DNA of 64,000 bases, taken from positions 82,548 through 146,547 of the forward strand of contig JAEEYQ010000005.1 in the NCBI GenBank assembly GCA_016288215.1, in the 5' to 3' direction. The notes under the pieces are model-generated. The model did no database searches and had not been told where the DNA came from. It saw nothing but the letters and a program-made list of their open reading frames with translations. The DNA comes from Lentisphaeria bacterium. GTDB taxonomy: Bacteria; Verrucomicrobiota; Lentisphaeria; Oligosphaerales; Oligosphaeraceae. Each line of letters opens with the position of its first letter. Positions within the stretch are counted from its first letter, which is position 1. Both the position numbers and the translations under genes were made by a program. Below, one piece after another: positions 41,855 through 50,251 of this stretch.

Positions 41855-43225
41855 TTAGGCCTCCCCGCCCACAACCACGTTGCGAATGCGGATGTGGGGA
41901 CTGCCGTGGGTGACGGGCAGGGGGAACTGGCCGTTTTTGCCGCAGCCGCCGGCAGTCTCGTGGATGCACAGGTCGTTGGCGATGCCGTCGATGGAGTAGA
42001 GGGTCTCGAACACATTGCCCGTGACAACGATGTCCCGCAGCAGTTCGCAGATTTGGCCGTTGCGAATGCGGTAGCCGTAGGCGGCGGAGAAGGTGAACAT
42101 CTCCATCATGGTTTGGCCGCCGAAGGCCGAGACGGCGTAGATGCCGTCGTCCACTCCCGCGAACAAATCCTCTTTGGAGAGGGGACCCGCGTCAATGTAG
42201 GTGTTGGTCATGCGGACGATGGGCGGATAGCCTGCGCTGATGGCCCGCGCGTTTCCCGTGGGGGCCTCGCCCATCTTGCCTGCGGTCTCCAGCGAGTGGA
42301 GATGGCCGGCGAGAACACCGTCGCGGATGAGCTCCGTGCGGCGGGTGGGGGTGCCTTCGTCGTCCACGGCATGGGTTCCGATGAGGCTGCCCAGGCTGCC
42401 GTCGTCGATGATGTTCAGTTCGGGGGCGCCCATTTGGCGGCCGATTTTCATCAAGTCCCGCATTTTGGGGTTCTCATAGAGGAAATCCGCCTCGCTCAGG
42501 TGGCCGAAGGCCTCGTGGGCGAAGACGCCCGCGAAGGCGGGATCCAAAATGACGGTTTGACGGCCGCCGGGGCATTTGGGGGCGTTGAGCAGATCGACGG
42601 CGCGGCGAGCCACGTCCGCGGCCATTTGTTCATGATTGAGCACCACGTCATAGTCAGTGGCGGACGAGAGACTCTCAAAGGCTTGCTGGATGCGGGAGCC
42701 GTCTTTGGCGAAGGCTTGGAGGAACAGGGTCACGCGGGGCCGCTCCTCCATGAAATAGCTGCCCCGCGTCGAGGCAAAATAGACTTTGCGGAACGTGTCT
42801 GTGTAGCGGATGGCGGAGGATTCGACGCCTTCTGTGGAATGGAGCAGAATGTCGTTGTAGGCGGTGAGCTGTTTGACCTTCTCCTCCATGGAAACGCCCC
42901 GGAAATCCCGCTTTAATGTTGCTGTAAACACTTGATCATCAGGGAGTTCAGCTTCCGCTAGACAGGTCTTCTCATGGCCGACCAAAGCGGCGTTGCGGCA
43001 GGCTTGGTGGACCTTCTCCGGCAGGTCGTCCAGAGAGTCGAAGCTGCTGGTGCTCCAGCCCCCGTTCTTGCAGGCGCGGACAAGGCCCCCGCAGGAACAG
43101 CCGGTGGACGCCTGCTCCAGTTCCTTGCCGCGGTAGGAGAAGCCAGAGCCGTCCGACTCCTCAAAACGCACTTCCGCATAATCCGCATCGCAATTCTTCA
43201 ATGCATCCAATAAGCGCTCTTTCAT
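41855..43225 (-). CDS. tldD: TldD-family metalloprotease
   Basis: This 456-residue protein matches TldD, with the zinc motif 'HEAFGHLSEAD' at about residues 234-244, the N-terminal 'DADYAEVRFEESDGSGFSYRGKEL' and 'ETAGGCGKNGQFPLPVTHGSPHIRIRNVVVGG' at the C-terminus. It is the catalytic half of the TldD/TldE peptidase. GGAG precedes the ATG. A terminator at 43280-43322 separates it from the small basic protein gene upstream, so tldD has its own promoter, in the gap 43226-43279 or further up by read-through. Peptide substrates of this pair in this organism are not known. Confidence 0.93.
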   Translation of the reverse strand: MKERLLDALKNCDADYAEVRFEESDGSGFSYRGKELEQASTGCSCGGLVRACKNGGWSTSSFDSLDDLPEKVHQACRNAALVGHEKTCLAEAELPDDQVFTATLKRDFRGVSMEEKVKQLTAYNDILLHSTEGVESSAIRYTDTFRKVYFASTRGSYFMEERPRVTLFLQAFAKDGSRIQQAFESLSSATDYDVVLNHEQMAADVARRAVDLLNAPKCPGGRQTVILDPAFAGVFAHEAFGHLSEADFLYENPKMRDLMKIGRQMGAPELNIIDDGSLGSLIGTHAVDDEGTPTRRTELIRDGVLAGHLHSLETAGKMGEAPTGNARAISAGYPPIVRMTNTYIDAGPLSKEDLFAGVDDGIYAVSAFGGQTMMEMFTFSAAYGYRIRNGQICELLRDIVVTGNVFETLYSIDGIANDLCIHETAGGCGKNGQFPLPVTHGSPHIRIRNVVVGGEA

Positions 43226-43279
43226 GGGGTCTCCTGGTTATGGAGGGGTGTCTTTTGGGGAATGGCGCCGCAGATAAAC

Positions 43280-43322
43280 AAAAACGTCCGCTTTCCTTGT
43301 CATGTTGACAGAAAAGCGGACG
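43280..43322 (-). terminator. Rho-independent terminator for the small basic protein gene
   Basis: CGTCCGCTTT and AAAGCGGACG form a perfect ten-base stem around an 18-base loop and are followed on the minus strand by five T residues. It lies about 70 bases beyond the stop of the 68-residue gene and upstream of tldD. Its quality suggests a well-expressed, separately transcribed gene. Confidence 0.85.
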
Positions 43323-43392
43323 GATTATTCCGTGAAGCCCAAATCCAAAGGGCGGGACGCCGTGGCGGCCCGTCCCCTTTGCCGAAGCGGAA

Positions 43393-43599
43393 TCACTTGC
43401 CGGCCGCGCAGGCCGCCTGAACCTTCTTCGGATATTTCAACAGGGCGCGCAGCTTGTCGGACTGCAGGTTGGCCACGCTTTCCTCGCTCATGCCCAACGC
43501 CATCAGATGGCGCTTCTGCATGAGAATCTTGCGGCGTTTCGCGGCACCCTGCTTCTTCGGGCGAACCTTGTTTTTGTTGCGGAATGTACTCGTTGCCAT
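43393..43599 (-). CDS. Small basic protein (68 residues) of unknown function
   Basis: The product is a lysine/arginine-rich protein with a basic N-terminal half ('KNKVRPKKQGAAKRRKILMQKRH') and a short helical second half ('MALGMSEESVANLQSDKLRALL') ending in a Lys-rich tail. It looks like a nucleic-acid- or ribosome-binding protein. GGGAG sits just upstream of the ATG and a strong terminator follows, so it is an independent transcription unit. I do not recognise a family name. The 'ALGMSEESVANLQSDKLRALL' part resembles short helix-extended motifs seen in SAP- or Rho-N-like domains, which is only an impression. Confidence 0.65.
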   Translation of the reverse strand: MATSTFRNKNKVRPKKQGAAKRRKILMQKRHLMALGMSEESVANLQSDKLRALLKYPKKVQAACAAGK

Positions 43600-43735
43600 T
43601 GTTGTCTCCCGTTATCGTGAAGGATCTTGAATTCTTACTCAAATTGCAGACTCTAAATATACTACCAAAAGCCCGAATTCGCAACCACCACCGCCGAAAT
43701 TTTGTGGATTTTCGGTGAGATTTTGCGCTGCAAGG

Positions 43736-43834
43736 GGCTAGAAGGGCTAAAAGGCCTAGCTAGCTCTAGAAGCTCTAGATAAATCCCTAATTCCTAATCC
43801 CTAATTCCTACTTCCTAATTCCTCATTCCTAATT
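43736..43834. repeat. Composite CTAG-type plus TCCTAATTCC repeat
   Basis: A stretch of imperfect CTAGNNNNCTAG and CTCTAGA units (about 43736-43780) runs into degenerate copies of TCCTAATTCC and variants (43783-43834). It fills most of the 245-base gap between the protease and small basic protein genes and recurs at 47610-47696 and 56463-56679. No gene is present in it. Confidence 0.6.
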
Positions 43835-43844
43835 TCAAACTGCC

Positions 43845-46025
43845 TTATGGGTTCCAGTTTGCGGGGGCGTTGCCCAATCGGAGGATGTCCCCCATGATTT
43901 GGAGGGATTCCTCCAGAATGAGGTCCAGGGCGTCTGGATCGAGAAGCGTGGTGCCTTCGACGCCTTTGTTGCGGTTGAGGCGGTCTCGCGTCTGTTTGCT
44001 GAGGGCGAGGAACTTACGGCGCATGCCCGTGGCTTTTTCCTCCATGTCGTTGTAGGCGTTTCGGGCCGTGCGTTCCAGCGGAAGGGCCTTGATGTCATGC
44101 CATTGCTTGAAATAGGCGATGTCCTGCAGATACTCCTTGAAGAGCTGATTCTGTTCACGGCGCTGCGTGGAGGCCTCCTTAAGTTTAGGCAGCATGGTGG
44201 CAAGCAGTTCGTTGCGCGGATAGGATTTGACGGGGTCGATGGTGTCCCACGGGAGACAATGGGGTATCTTGCTCTCGCCCAGTTCCATATAGTCGTAGAA
44301 GGAGGGGAAGATGATGTCCGGCGTGACGCCCTTCTCCTGAGTGGAGCTGCCGTTGATGCGGTAGAATTTGGCGATGGTGAGCTTCAGTGAACCAATGTCC
44401 AAGTCGGGTTGGCGGGATTTGCTTTTGGCGACGATGGGGTAGTTGTTCAGGTCGAGAATGGTCTGGACGCTGCCTTTGCCATGGGTGGACTGGTCGCCAA
44501 TGACGAAGGCCCGTCCCATGTCCTGCAGAGCGGCGGCGACGATTTCAGAGGCGGAGGCGCTGTGTTTGTCCACCAGAACCAACATGGGACCTGTGTAGAG
44601 GGCCTCTTCGTTGGGGGAGTCCTTCTGAATGATGCGGTTGTTGCCCTGACGGATTTGGACCACGGGAACCTGGCGGCCGGTGAAGAGTCCGGTCAGGGAG
44701 ATGGCCTCGTCCAGGCTTCCCCCCGAATTGCCGCGCAGATCGAGAATCAGGCCGTTGGGCATGCCCTTTTCGGCCTTTCGGGACTCAATCAGATTCCTAA
44801 TGTCCCGCGTGGTGCTTTTGTAGTCGTCCTTGCCGTCCTTTTTGCCGCCGAAATCCGCATAGAAGGAGGGCAGATAGATGACCAGCACATCGGCCTTGGC
44901 GTCTTCGTCCACCGTGATTTCACGGATTTCCGATTGGGCCTCCTGTTCGGTGAGCTTGACCTCGTCGCGGACGATGTCAATGAGCTGCGGCGTGTTGGAG
45001 CCTTCGGGAAGGATGGTGAGATGGACAGTGGTGCCTTTGGGCCCCCGAATGAGCTTGACGACTTTGTTCAGTGACATGTCCGTCACGTCCACGGGGTCTT
45101 CGCCGTCCTGCGCGACGGCGCTGATGCGGTCTCCCGCCTTCAGCCGGCCGTCCTTGTCGGCGGGGCCGCCGGGCACGATGTCGACGATGGTGGTGTAGGA
45201 GTCCATGGAGGACAGAGTGGCGCCGATGCCCTGGAGGGAGAGCCGCATGTTGATGTCGAAGCTCTCTTTGGTTTCGGGGGCCATGTAGTTGGAGTGGGGG
45301 TCGTAGAGGGTGGTGAGGGAGGAGAGGAAGATTTCCAGAATGTCGAGGGGCTCGGACTCCAGTTTCCGCTTGTAGATGTGGGCATAGCTTTTGGCCAGAC
45401 GGGTGGCGGCGTCTTCCGTGGGGGGCTCGTAGGTTTTGTCCTTCTTTTGGGCCTCCTCCTTCTTCTGGGCCTCCACGATTTCATCATTGAGCAGGGCGTT
45501 CTTGACCTTGCGGCGCCATAGATCGTGGATTTCGGCCTCGTCTTTGCACCATGTCAGGGCCTTGATGTCGATGGGCAGTGCCTCGTCCACGCTGTAATCG
45601 TGGGTTTCCTTCAGGGCCTTGCAGGAGAAGATGGCCCATTCGCGGACGCGGTGGAGGTAGAGCTCGTAGACCTTGAAGGCGAAATCGAGATTGACGAGAT
45701 GCTGTTTGGTGTTCCATAGATCGCCTTCGAAGGGACGGAATCGGTCGATGTCGCTCTGATAGAAGAACATCTTGCCGGGGTCCAAGGTCTCGAAATAGGC
45801 GTTGAACCATTGGGCGGAGAGGGCAGGGTCGATGGCGTGGGGCTGATAGTGGGAGCGTGAGATGATGTCCGTGACCACACGGCCCGCGATTTGCTCCTGG
45901 AGGCCTCCGGTTTTGGCGGTAACGGGTTGGGCGAGAATCTCTTCCGGCGTGGCGGCTTTGAGGGAGAGCAGGGGAAGGAGGGCGATGAGGGCCGTCCGTT
46001 TCAGAATTTGGGAATGGATTGGCAT
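43845..46025 (-). CDS. Carboxy-terminal processing protease (Tsp/Prc, S41)
   Basis: This 726-residue protein has a signal peptide (ILKRTALIALLPLLSLKA), an N-terminal helical domain of about 230 residues, a PDZ domain ('YMAPETKESFDINMRLSLQGIGATL'), the S41 peptidase core with the serine of 'KHSASASEIVAAAL' (about residue 489) and the lysine of 'STHGKGSVQ' (about residue 514), and the DUF3340-type C-terminal domain. It degrades or trims proteins in the periplasm. Length matches Prc (682) with small insertions. It begins 30 bases after the dciA-like gene, so the two may be co-transcribed. Confidence 0.92.
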   Translation of the reverse strand: MPIHSQILKRTALIALLPLLSLKAATPEEILAQPVTAKTGGLQEQIAGRVVTDIISRSHYQPHAIDPALSAQWFNAYFETLDPGKMFFYQSDIDRFRPFEGDLWNTKQHLVNLDFAFKVYELYLHRVREWAIFSCKALKETHDYSVDEALPIDIKALTWCKDEAEIHDLWRRKVKNALLNDEIVEAQKKEEAQKKDKTYEPPTEDAATRLAKSYAHIYKRKLESEPLDILEIFLSSLTTLYDPHSNYMAPETKESFDINMRLSLQGIGATLSSMDSYTTIVDIVPGGPADKDGRLKAGDRISAVAQDGEDPVDVTDMSLNKVVKLIRGPKGTTVHLTILPEGSNTPQLIDIVRDEVKLTEQEAQSEIREITVDEDAKADVLVIYLPSFYADFGGKKDGKDDYKSTTRDIRNLIESRKAEKGMPNGLILDLRGNSGGSLDEAISLTGLFTGRQVPVVQIRQGNNRIIQKDSPNEEALYTGPMLVLVDKHSASASEIVAAALQDMGRAFVIGDQSTHGKGSVQTILDLNNYPIVAKSKSRQPDLDIGSLKLTIAKFYRINGSSTQEKGVTPDIIFPSFYDYMELGESKIPHCLPWDTIDPVKSYPRNELLATMLPKLKEASTQRREQNQLFKEYLQDIAYFKQWHDIKALPLERTARNAYNDMEEKATGMRRKFLALSKQTRDRLNRNKGVEGTTLLDPDALDLILEESLQIMGDILRLGNAPANWNP

Positions 46026-46055
46026 GAGGTGAACCTTTGGGGATAGGTGAAGGGC

Positions 46056-46538
46056 CTACCGATGGCGGTTTTGGTGGAAGGGTGTGGGGGGCTGGGGCCG
46101 TCGCTGGCCGGCCGGAACGAACTGCAGGTCGCGGATGGCGTCGCCGACGGCGGCTCGGCATTTGTCCAAAAGCGGCTTTTTGAGCTGCGTCTGAAAGATG
46201 TAAAGCCATGATGCGCTGGCGGCTTCGAGCTTTAGGACGCCGTTGTTGATGGAGAGGGGCTGGAGGGCACGTGCATTGTCTGGCCCCACCAGTTCCGTCC
46301 AGTTGTTCTGCAGATGGGAGAGAAGCAGCATGTCCTCCTTGTTGACGGAGGCCATGACCTCCTGGACAAGCTGTTCCATGGAGCGGGGCTCCTCTCGGAG
46401 GGACGCCATCACGTCAGGGGTGCGCTCCGCCCCCAGCCAGTCGGCCAAGGCGTCTTCTCGGCTTTGATTTGGCCATGGGCGCTTGTAGGGCCCTTTGGCT
46501 GACGGAAGCCAATGCTGTGTTGACGGATCGTTTTTCAT
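46056..46538 (-). CDS. DciA-like protein (DUF721)
   Basis: This 160-residue protein has the DUF721 pattern in its second half: 'LLSHLQNNWTELVGPDNARALQPLSINNGVLKLEAASASWLYIFQTQLKKPLLDKC'. DciA is the ancestral loader of the replicative DNA helicase DnaB in many bacteria lacking DnaC or DnaI. The N-terminal 60 residues are a basic linker ('RPWPNQSREDALADWLGAERTPDV'). The ATG at 46538 is preferred over an upstream in-frame start at 46568 that lies in the promoter region. The C-terminus is basic and short. A promoter-like TATA run lies just upstream. Confidence 0.75.
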   Translation of the reverse strand: MKNDPSTQHWLPSAKGPYKRPWPNQSREDALADWLGAERTPDVMASLREEPRSMEQLVQEVMASVNKEDMLLLSHLQNNWTELVGPDNARALQPLSINNGVLKLEAASASWLYIFQTQLKKPLLDKCRAAVGDAIRDLQFVPAGQRRPQPPTPFHQNRHR

Positions 46539-46560
46539 GGCGGTGTCTTCGCGGCGTTCT

Positions 46561-46585
46561 CTATACAATATATATAATATAGTAC
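46561..46585 (-). promoter_or_regulatory. TATA-rich promoter element ahead of dciA
   Basis: Read on the minus strand the element is TACTATATTATATATATTGT, ending about 20 bases before the dciA start. It resembles the runs upstream of the DksA-like gene and the DUF4091 gene. A -35 hexamer was not assigned. Confidence 0.4.
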
Positions 46586-46593
46586 GCTTTTGT

Positions 46594-46983
46594 TCAGAGA
46601 CTCAAATCTCCTGAAAGCAGAAAGACGTCCTCTTGTCGGTCCAAATAGAGGTCCTTCTCTGGAAACTCTTCCTTAAGTGCTTCTTTGAGAAGATCTTCAG
46701 CGTCCTCCAGCATCAGTTGCCTGTCCTCTTCGCTGATGGGGACGGCGGAAAGCGTCCGCATTTGGATGATGTAGCCGGGGCCGGAGCCGGATGTGTAGCC
46801 AAGGGAGAACTTCGCCTCCATGCTGAAAAGTCCGCTGTACTTGCTGTTGGCGGTGCTGCCGTGGAGGGGACGGTTGCGGCGCAGGGGGTATTTGCTGCCG
46901 AAGCGCTCTTCAAGCGCCACGTCCACATGGCTGAGCACCCGTGAAAGGCGCTCTTCCCATATCTCTAATACGGATAAGCTCAT
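46594..46983 (-). CDS. Hypothetical protein, 129 residues
   Basis: This protein has an N-terminal helix (LSVLEIWEERLSRVLSHVDVALEERFG), a mid-region of short strands and glycines ('SLGYTSGSGPGYIIQM') and a charged C-terminal helix (EDAEDLLKEALKEEFPEKDL). No family is recognised and there is no signal peptide or membrane segment. The ATG at 46983 follows the previous stop by 13 bases. A longer in-frame reading to 47349 overlaps the upstream membrane-protein gene and has the composition of out-of-frame DNA, so it is rejected. The gene lies between the zinc-ribbon membrane protein and dciA. Confidence 0.6.
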   Translation of the reverse strand: MSLSVLEIWEERLSRVLSHVDVALEERFGSKYPLRRNRPLHGSTANSKYSGLFSMEAKFSLGYTSGSGPGYIIQMRTLSAVPISEEDRQLMLEDAEDLLKEALKEEFPEKDLYLDRQEDVFLLSGDLSL

Positions 46984-46996
46984 AAGTTGTTGAATA

Positions 46997-47587
46997 TCAA
47001 TGAGTTGTGTAATATCTATGTTGACGGCGGATGAATTCGGGAATGTCCTTCGACCGCCAGAACTGCCATCCGCACCATGAATAGATGAGGCCGTAGACGA
47101 TGGCGGCGAGGACGACAACCGGATTGGCGGCCTGTTCCTGAAACAGCAGGGAGACGGCGTAGGCCAGCAGCCCGACGCCCAATAGGGCGCTGAGAACCAG
47201 CAGAACCGGACGGGACCACAAATGGCCGAACCATGGCCGCAGGAATAGCCACGTGCCAACAAGAAGGGCGATAAGGACTTTGAAGAAAGGGATTTCCAAG
47301 GTTCCGTCCTGGTCGAACAAAAGGAAGAAGTTGACAAGAGTCCAGGCAACCAGCGGCAGAATCATCAGGCCGATGATCAGCCCCAAGAGGATGCGGCCGT
47401 GCTTTTCGGCGGCGCTCATCTCCTCCTCCAACGTGGCATAGTAGGAGGGATGCCGCCCTTTCTCGTCCTCCCGATAGTCCGGCTCGCCGCGCTCTTCAAA
47501 CCGTGACGGATGGCCGCAGTTGGGGCATAGGTCATGGATGAAGATGGCGTCGCAATGACAGTGGGGACATTTCTGTATCTGTTTCAT
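46997..47587 (-). CDS. Zinc-ribbon membrane protein
   Basis: This 196-residue protein starts with two C-x2-C pairs ('KCPHCHCDAIFIHDLCPNCGH'), a zinc-ribbon of the double-C-x2-C kind, followed by a charged linker and four hydrophobic helices (from about residue 65). No known family is recognised. It begins the gene group that continues through the 129-residue gene to dciA and prc. The linker contains 'YYATLEEEMSAAEKHGRILLGLIIG', placing the first helix near residue 68. Function cannot be inferred. Confidence 0.65.
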   Translation of the reverse strand: MKQIQKCPHCHCDAIFIHDLCPNCGHPSRFEERGEPDYREDEKGRHPSYYATLEEEMSAAEKHGRILLGLIIGLMILPLVAWTLVNFFLLFDQDGTLEIPFFKVLIALLVGTWLFLRPWFGHLWSRPVLLVLSALLGVGLLAYAVSLLFQEQAANPVVVLAAIVYGLIYSWCGWQFWRSKDIPEFIRRQHRYYTTH

Positions 47588-47609
47588 GGAGAAGGAGTTA
47601 GATATTTTG

Positions 47610-47696
47610 AATTAGGAATTAGGAGTTAGGAATTAGGAATTAAAATTTGGAACTGAAAATTTGGAATTAGGAGTTAGAAATTTGGAATTGGGAACT
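47610..47696. repeat. Degenerate AATTAGGAATTAGG repeat
   Basis: About eight imperfect units of AATTAGGAATT, GAGTTAGGAATT and AATTTGGAA(C/T)T follow one another in the intergenic region between the zinc-ribbon membrane protein and the sialidase-like gene. This is the same unit as at 56463 and, inverted, at 43783. The rest of 47588-47845 is AT-rich, with the sialidase promoter probably at 47741. Confidence 0.6.
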
Positions 47697-47740
47697 GTTG
47701 GCGAGTTCGCGGTTTCATGTGAAAACAACGAAACTTGTAA

Positions 47741-47746
47741 TATAAT
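47741..47746 (+). promoter_or_regulatory. Putative -10 for the sialidase-like gene
   Basis: TATAAT inside TGTAATATAATACAT lies 100 bases upstream of the sialidase-like start. No clear -35 was found. The leader between it and the gene contains GTCGAAAACGAC, a small hairpin. Confidence 0.35.
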
Positions 47747-47845
47747 ACATCATGCGGATTGTGAATCTCGTTACGAAGAATATATTGTCGAAAACGACGA
47801 TTTATTGGTCATTGCAAGTCAGGCAACGCAGAAAGGATGTTGACG

Positions 47846-48940
47846 ATGGAAGATGTTGTGACGAATCTGTTTCATGGTGAAGGCAATCCGCGTAATTCGG
47901 AAGGCGCGTTCGTGAAGTTGAAGGACGGTCGGCTGATGTTCGTGTACACGCGATACAACAGGAACAGCTACGATGACGGCGGGGAGGCGGAAATCGTCGC
48001 CATCACCTCCGCCGACGGTGGCCGCAGCTGGAGCGACTGGCGGCTGGTCATCCCCAACCGCGCACAGAACGTCATGAGCGTCTCGCTGCTGCGGCTGCAG
48101 GATGGCCGCATCGCCATGGCCTATGCGGAAAAGCGGTATAAGGACCGCCAGCTGGTGGAGAAGTGGCCAAATGACAAGGGCATTCTGGACTGCCGTCCTT
48201 TCATCTGCTTCTCCTCCGACGAAGGGGAGACGTGGACGACGCCGCAGGACGTGACGCAATATCCGCCTGTCTACATGGTGCTGAACAACGACCGGCTGGT
48301 TCAGCTCTCCAGCGGCCGCATCATCATTCCGGTGGCCATCCACCATCTGACTGGCGGTGGCGGACTTATCGAGAACGTGCACAACCGCGCCGAAACCTAT
48401 TTCTTCCTTTCGGACGATGGCGGCGCCACGTGGCGCGAGGCGCGACAGTGTTGCTATCCGCCGCAATGGATGGACTCCGGCCTGCGGGAGCCAGGCGTCA
48501 TCGAGCTGGCGGACGGTCGGGTCATGGCATGGTTCCGCACCAACGTGGGGCGGCAGTGGAAAGCCTTCTCCTCCGACGGCGGTGAAACGTGGACGGCGGC
48601 CGTCCCCGCCGACGAGTTCCCCTCGCAGGAGTCCCCCCTGTCCGTCAAGCGCAATCCCAAAACCGGTGAGTTGTTTGCCGTGTGGTGCGACATTGACCCC
48701 CGCTGGGGCATCCAGCCCACACCCGAAAGTTGGCAGCGCACCCCGCTGGTGCTGGCCCGCAGCACGGATGACGGTCAAAGCTGGCACAGTCACCGTCTGC
48801 TGGAGACCGCCCCCGACCACGGCTTCTGCTACATCGCCATGCTCTTCGACGACGATGCCCTCCTGCTCGCCTACTGCTGCGGCGGCGGCAAGGACGGCAT
48901 CGTCCTCCAGGACACCCGTATCCGCCGAATCCAACTGTGA
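47846..48940 (+). CDS. Sialidase-like (BNR/Asp-box) protein
   Basis: This 364-residue protein forms a six-bladed beta-propeller of the sialidase superfamily, with five Asp boxes of the S-x-D-x-G-x-(S/T)-W kind (SADGGRSW, SSDEGETW, SDDGGATW, SSDGGETW, and STDDGQSW). It lacks a signal peptide, so unless exported otherwise it acts in the cytoplasm, possibly on imported glycans. The arginine triad needed for sialic acid was not confirmed, so other exo-glycosidase or lyase activities remain possible. AGGA at 47833-47836 supports the ATG at 47846 rather than 47837. It is followed by a hairpin and an ATPase gene. Confidence 0.75.
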   Translation: MEDVVTNLFHGEGNPRNSEGAFVKLKDGRLMFVYTRYNRNSYDDGGEAEIVAITSADGGRSWSDWRLVIPNRAQNVMSVSLLRLQDGRIAMAYAEKRYKDRQLVEKWPNDKGILDCRPFICFSSDEGETWTTPQDVTQYPPVYMVLNNDRLVQLSSGRIIIPVAIHHLTGGGGLIENVHNRAETYFFLSDDGGATWREARQCCYPPQWMDSGLREPGVIELADGRVMAWFRTNVGRQWKAFSSDGGETWTAAVPADEFPSQESPLSVKRNPKTGELFAVWCDIDPRWGIQPTPESWQRTPLVLARSTDDGQSWHSHRLLETAPDHGFCYIAMLFDDDALLLAYCCGGGKDGIVLQDTRIRRIQL

Positions 48941-48980
48941 GGCCGACAAAAGACGGAAAACGCGGGTTATTCAGCCTCAG

Positions 48981-49009
48981 CATTCCATGTAAGTATTTAT
49001 GATGGAATG
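48981..49009 (+). other. Inverted repeat after the sialidase-like gene
   Basis: CATTCCAT and ATGGAATG are perfect eight-base arms around a 13-base loop. It lies 41 bases after the sialidase stop and 59 before the ATPase start, with no T run. It may be a weak 3' hairpin or a regulator site for the ATPase gene. Confidence 0.35.
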
Positions 49010-49033
49010 ACTTGGAGTTGAAGCAGAAGGTCA

Positions 49034-49066
49034 TTACGAAAAGAGTCGTAACGAAAAAAGTCGTAA
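49034..49066 (+). promoter_or_regulatory. TTACGA/TCGTAA repeat overlapping the ATPase start region
   Basis: TTACGAAAAGAGTCGTAA is an imperfect palindrome and is followed by ACGAAAAAAGTCGTAA, which repeats the right arm; the ATG follows one base later. It occupies the position where a ribosome site would be, and none is visible. It could be an operator or translation-control element. Confidence 0.4.
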
Positions 49067-49067
49067 T

Positions 49068-50132
49068 ATGGAAAATCCTTTCAAATTCGGAACCATCGTG
49101 GAAGCCGAGTATTTCACGGACAGGATTGCGGAAGTAGCGTACATACGCCAATTTGTCGCAAGCGCGAACCATTTGGTTCTGATCAGTCCGCGTCGTTTTG
49201 GCAAAAGCAGTGTGGTGGCGAAGGCCTTGCAGGAGACGGGGCGAGAGCATATCACATTGAATCTTCAGAGCGTGATGTCGGTATCGGAACTTGCGGCGAA
49301 ATTGCTTCGTGAGTTTTTCAAGATTCGCCCCTTGGCACGGCTGAGGCACTTGTTGACTCATTTCCGCGTCATTCCAACGATATCCACGAATCCTGTTTCG
49401 GGGGCGATGGAAGTGTCGTTCCAGCCTGGCGTCGACGATACGGTACTGCTGGAGGATGCCATGATGCTTCTGGACCGTGCGAACACGGAAAAACAACGCC
49501 TGATTGTGGTTTTGGACGAATTTCAGGAGATTTGCGACATCGCGCCGAATCTGGATCGGCAATTGCGAGCCATCATGCAGGAACAGAAGCACATAAACTA
49601 TATTCTGCTAGGGAGTCAGGAGAGCATGATGGCGGATATCTTTGAGAACAAGAAGTCACCGTTCTACCATTTTGGTGAATTGATGCGACTGGCGAAATTG
49701 CCTCGTGGGGACTTCCGGATTTATCTGACGGAAAGACTGGAGAGGATATTCGCGGACAAATGTGGGGAAATGGCGGACAGAATTCTTAACTACACGGGTT
49801 GTCATCCGTATTATACGCAGCAGTTGGCGGCGAGTGTGTGGCAACTGGGGGTGCTTCAGCCGGATACGGTGGATGTGGTGACAGCCGCCATCGACCACAT
49901 CGTAAAGGCGCATGGCCTTGATTATGAGCGGTTATGGACAAACCTCAACCGAACCAAACGGTGGATACTGAAGCAACTGGCCACGGGCGGAGCATTGCAA
50001 TCGGGAACACATCGGACTAGCACGGTCTACAGCGCGTTGAAGCGTTTGCAGAAAGACGGCTATGTGATTTATTCAGACCGATATGAAATGGAGGATCCCT
50101 TCTATCGCCAGTGGATTCTGGAAGAACCATGA
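49068..50132 (+). CDS. AAA-type ATPase, archaeal-ATPase-like (SSO1545 type)
   Basis: This 354-residue protein matches the bacterial/archaeal 'ATPase domain' family found sporadically and often in many copies: an N-terminal 'NPFKFGTIVEAEYFTDRIAE' part, Walker A 'SPRRFGKSS', Walker B 'LIVVLDEFQEI', a sensor 'YILLGSQESMM', and a C-terminal winged-helix region ('RTSTVYSALKRLQKDGYVI'). Function is unknown; these proteins are probably STAND-like regulators. It has no clear Shine-Dalgarno sequence and is preceded by the repeat at 49034. A 119-base gap separates it from the leucine-rich-repeat gene, which ends on the opposite strand. Confidence 0.82.
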   Translation: MENPFKFGTIVEAEYFTDRIAEVAYIRQFVASANHLVLISPRRFGKSSVVAKALQETGREHITLNLQSVMSVSELAAKLLREFFKIRPLARLRHLLTHFRVIPTISTNPVSGAMEVSFQPGVDDTVLLEDAMMLLDRANTEKQRLIVVLDEFQEICDIAPNLDRQLRAIMQEQKHINYILLGSQESMMADIFENKKSPFYHFGELMRLAKLPRGDFRIYLTERLERIFADKCGEMADRILNYTGCHPYYTQQLAASVWQLGVLQPDTVDVVTAAIDHIVKAHGLDYERLWTNLNRTKRWILKQLATGGALQSGTHRTSTVYSALKRLQKDGYVIYSDRYEMEDPFYRQWILEEP

Positions 50133-50251
50133 TAGGCAAACCATGCTCCGCATTGACGTTGCAGAGGGCTATGCGCACTACATGCATGGTCGGCAACTTG
50201 TAGCCGTTTAGTGAATTTTCTGGTTGTGTTCTCTACGCCGTGGAATCTCCT

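Noticed and set aside
46984..47349. N-terminal extension of the 129-residue protein
   Set aside because: It overlaps the zinc-ribbon membrane protein in another frame and has Ser/Pro/Arg composition typical of out-of-frame reading.
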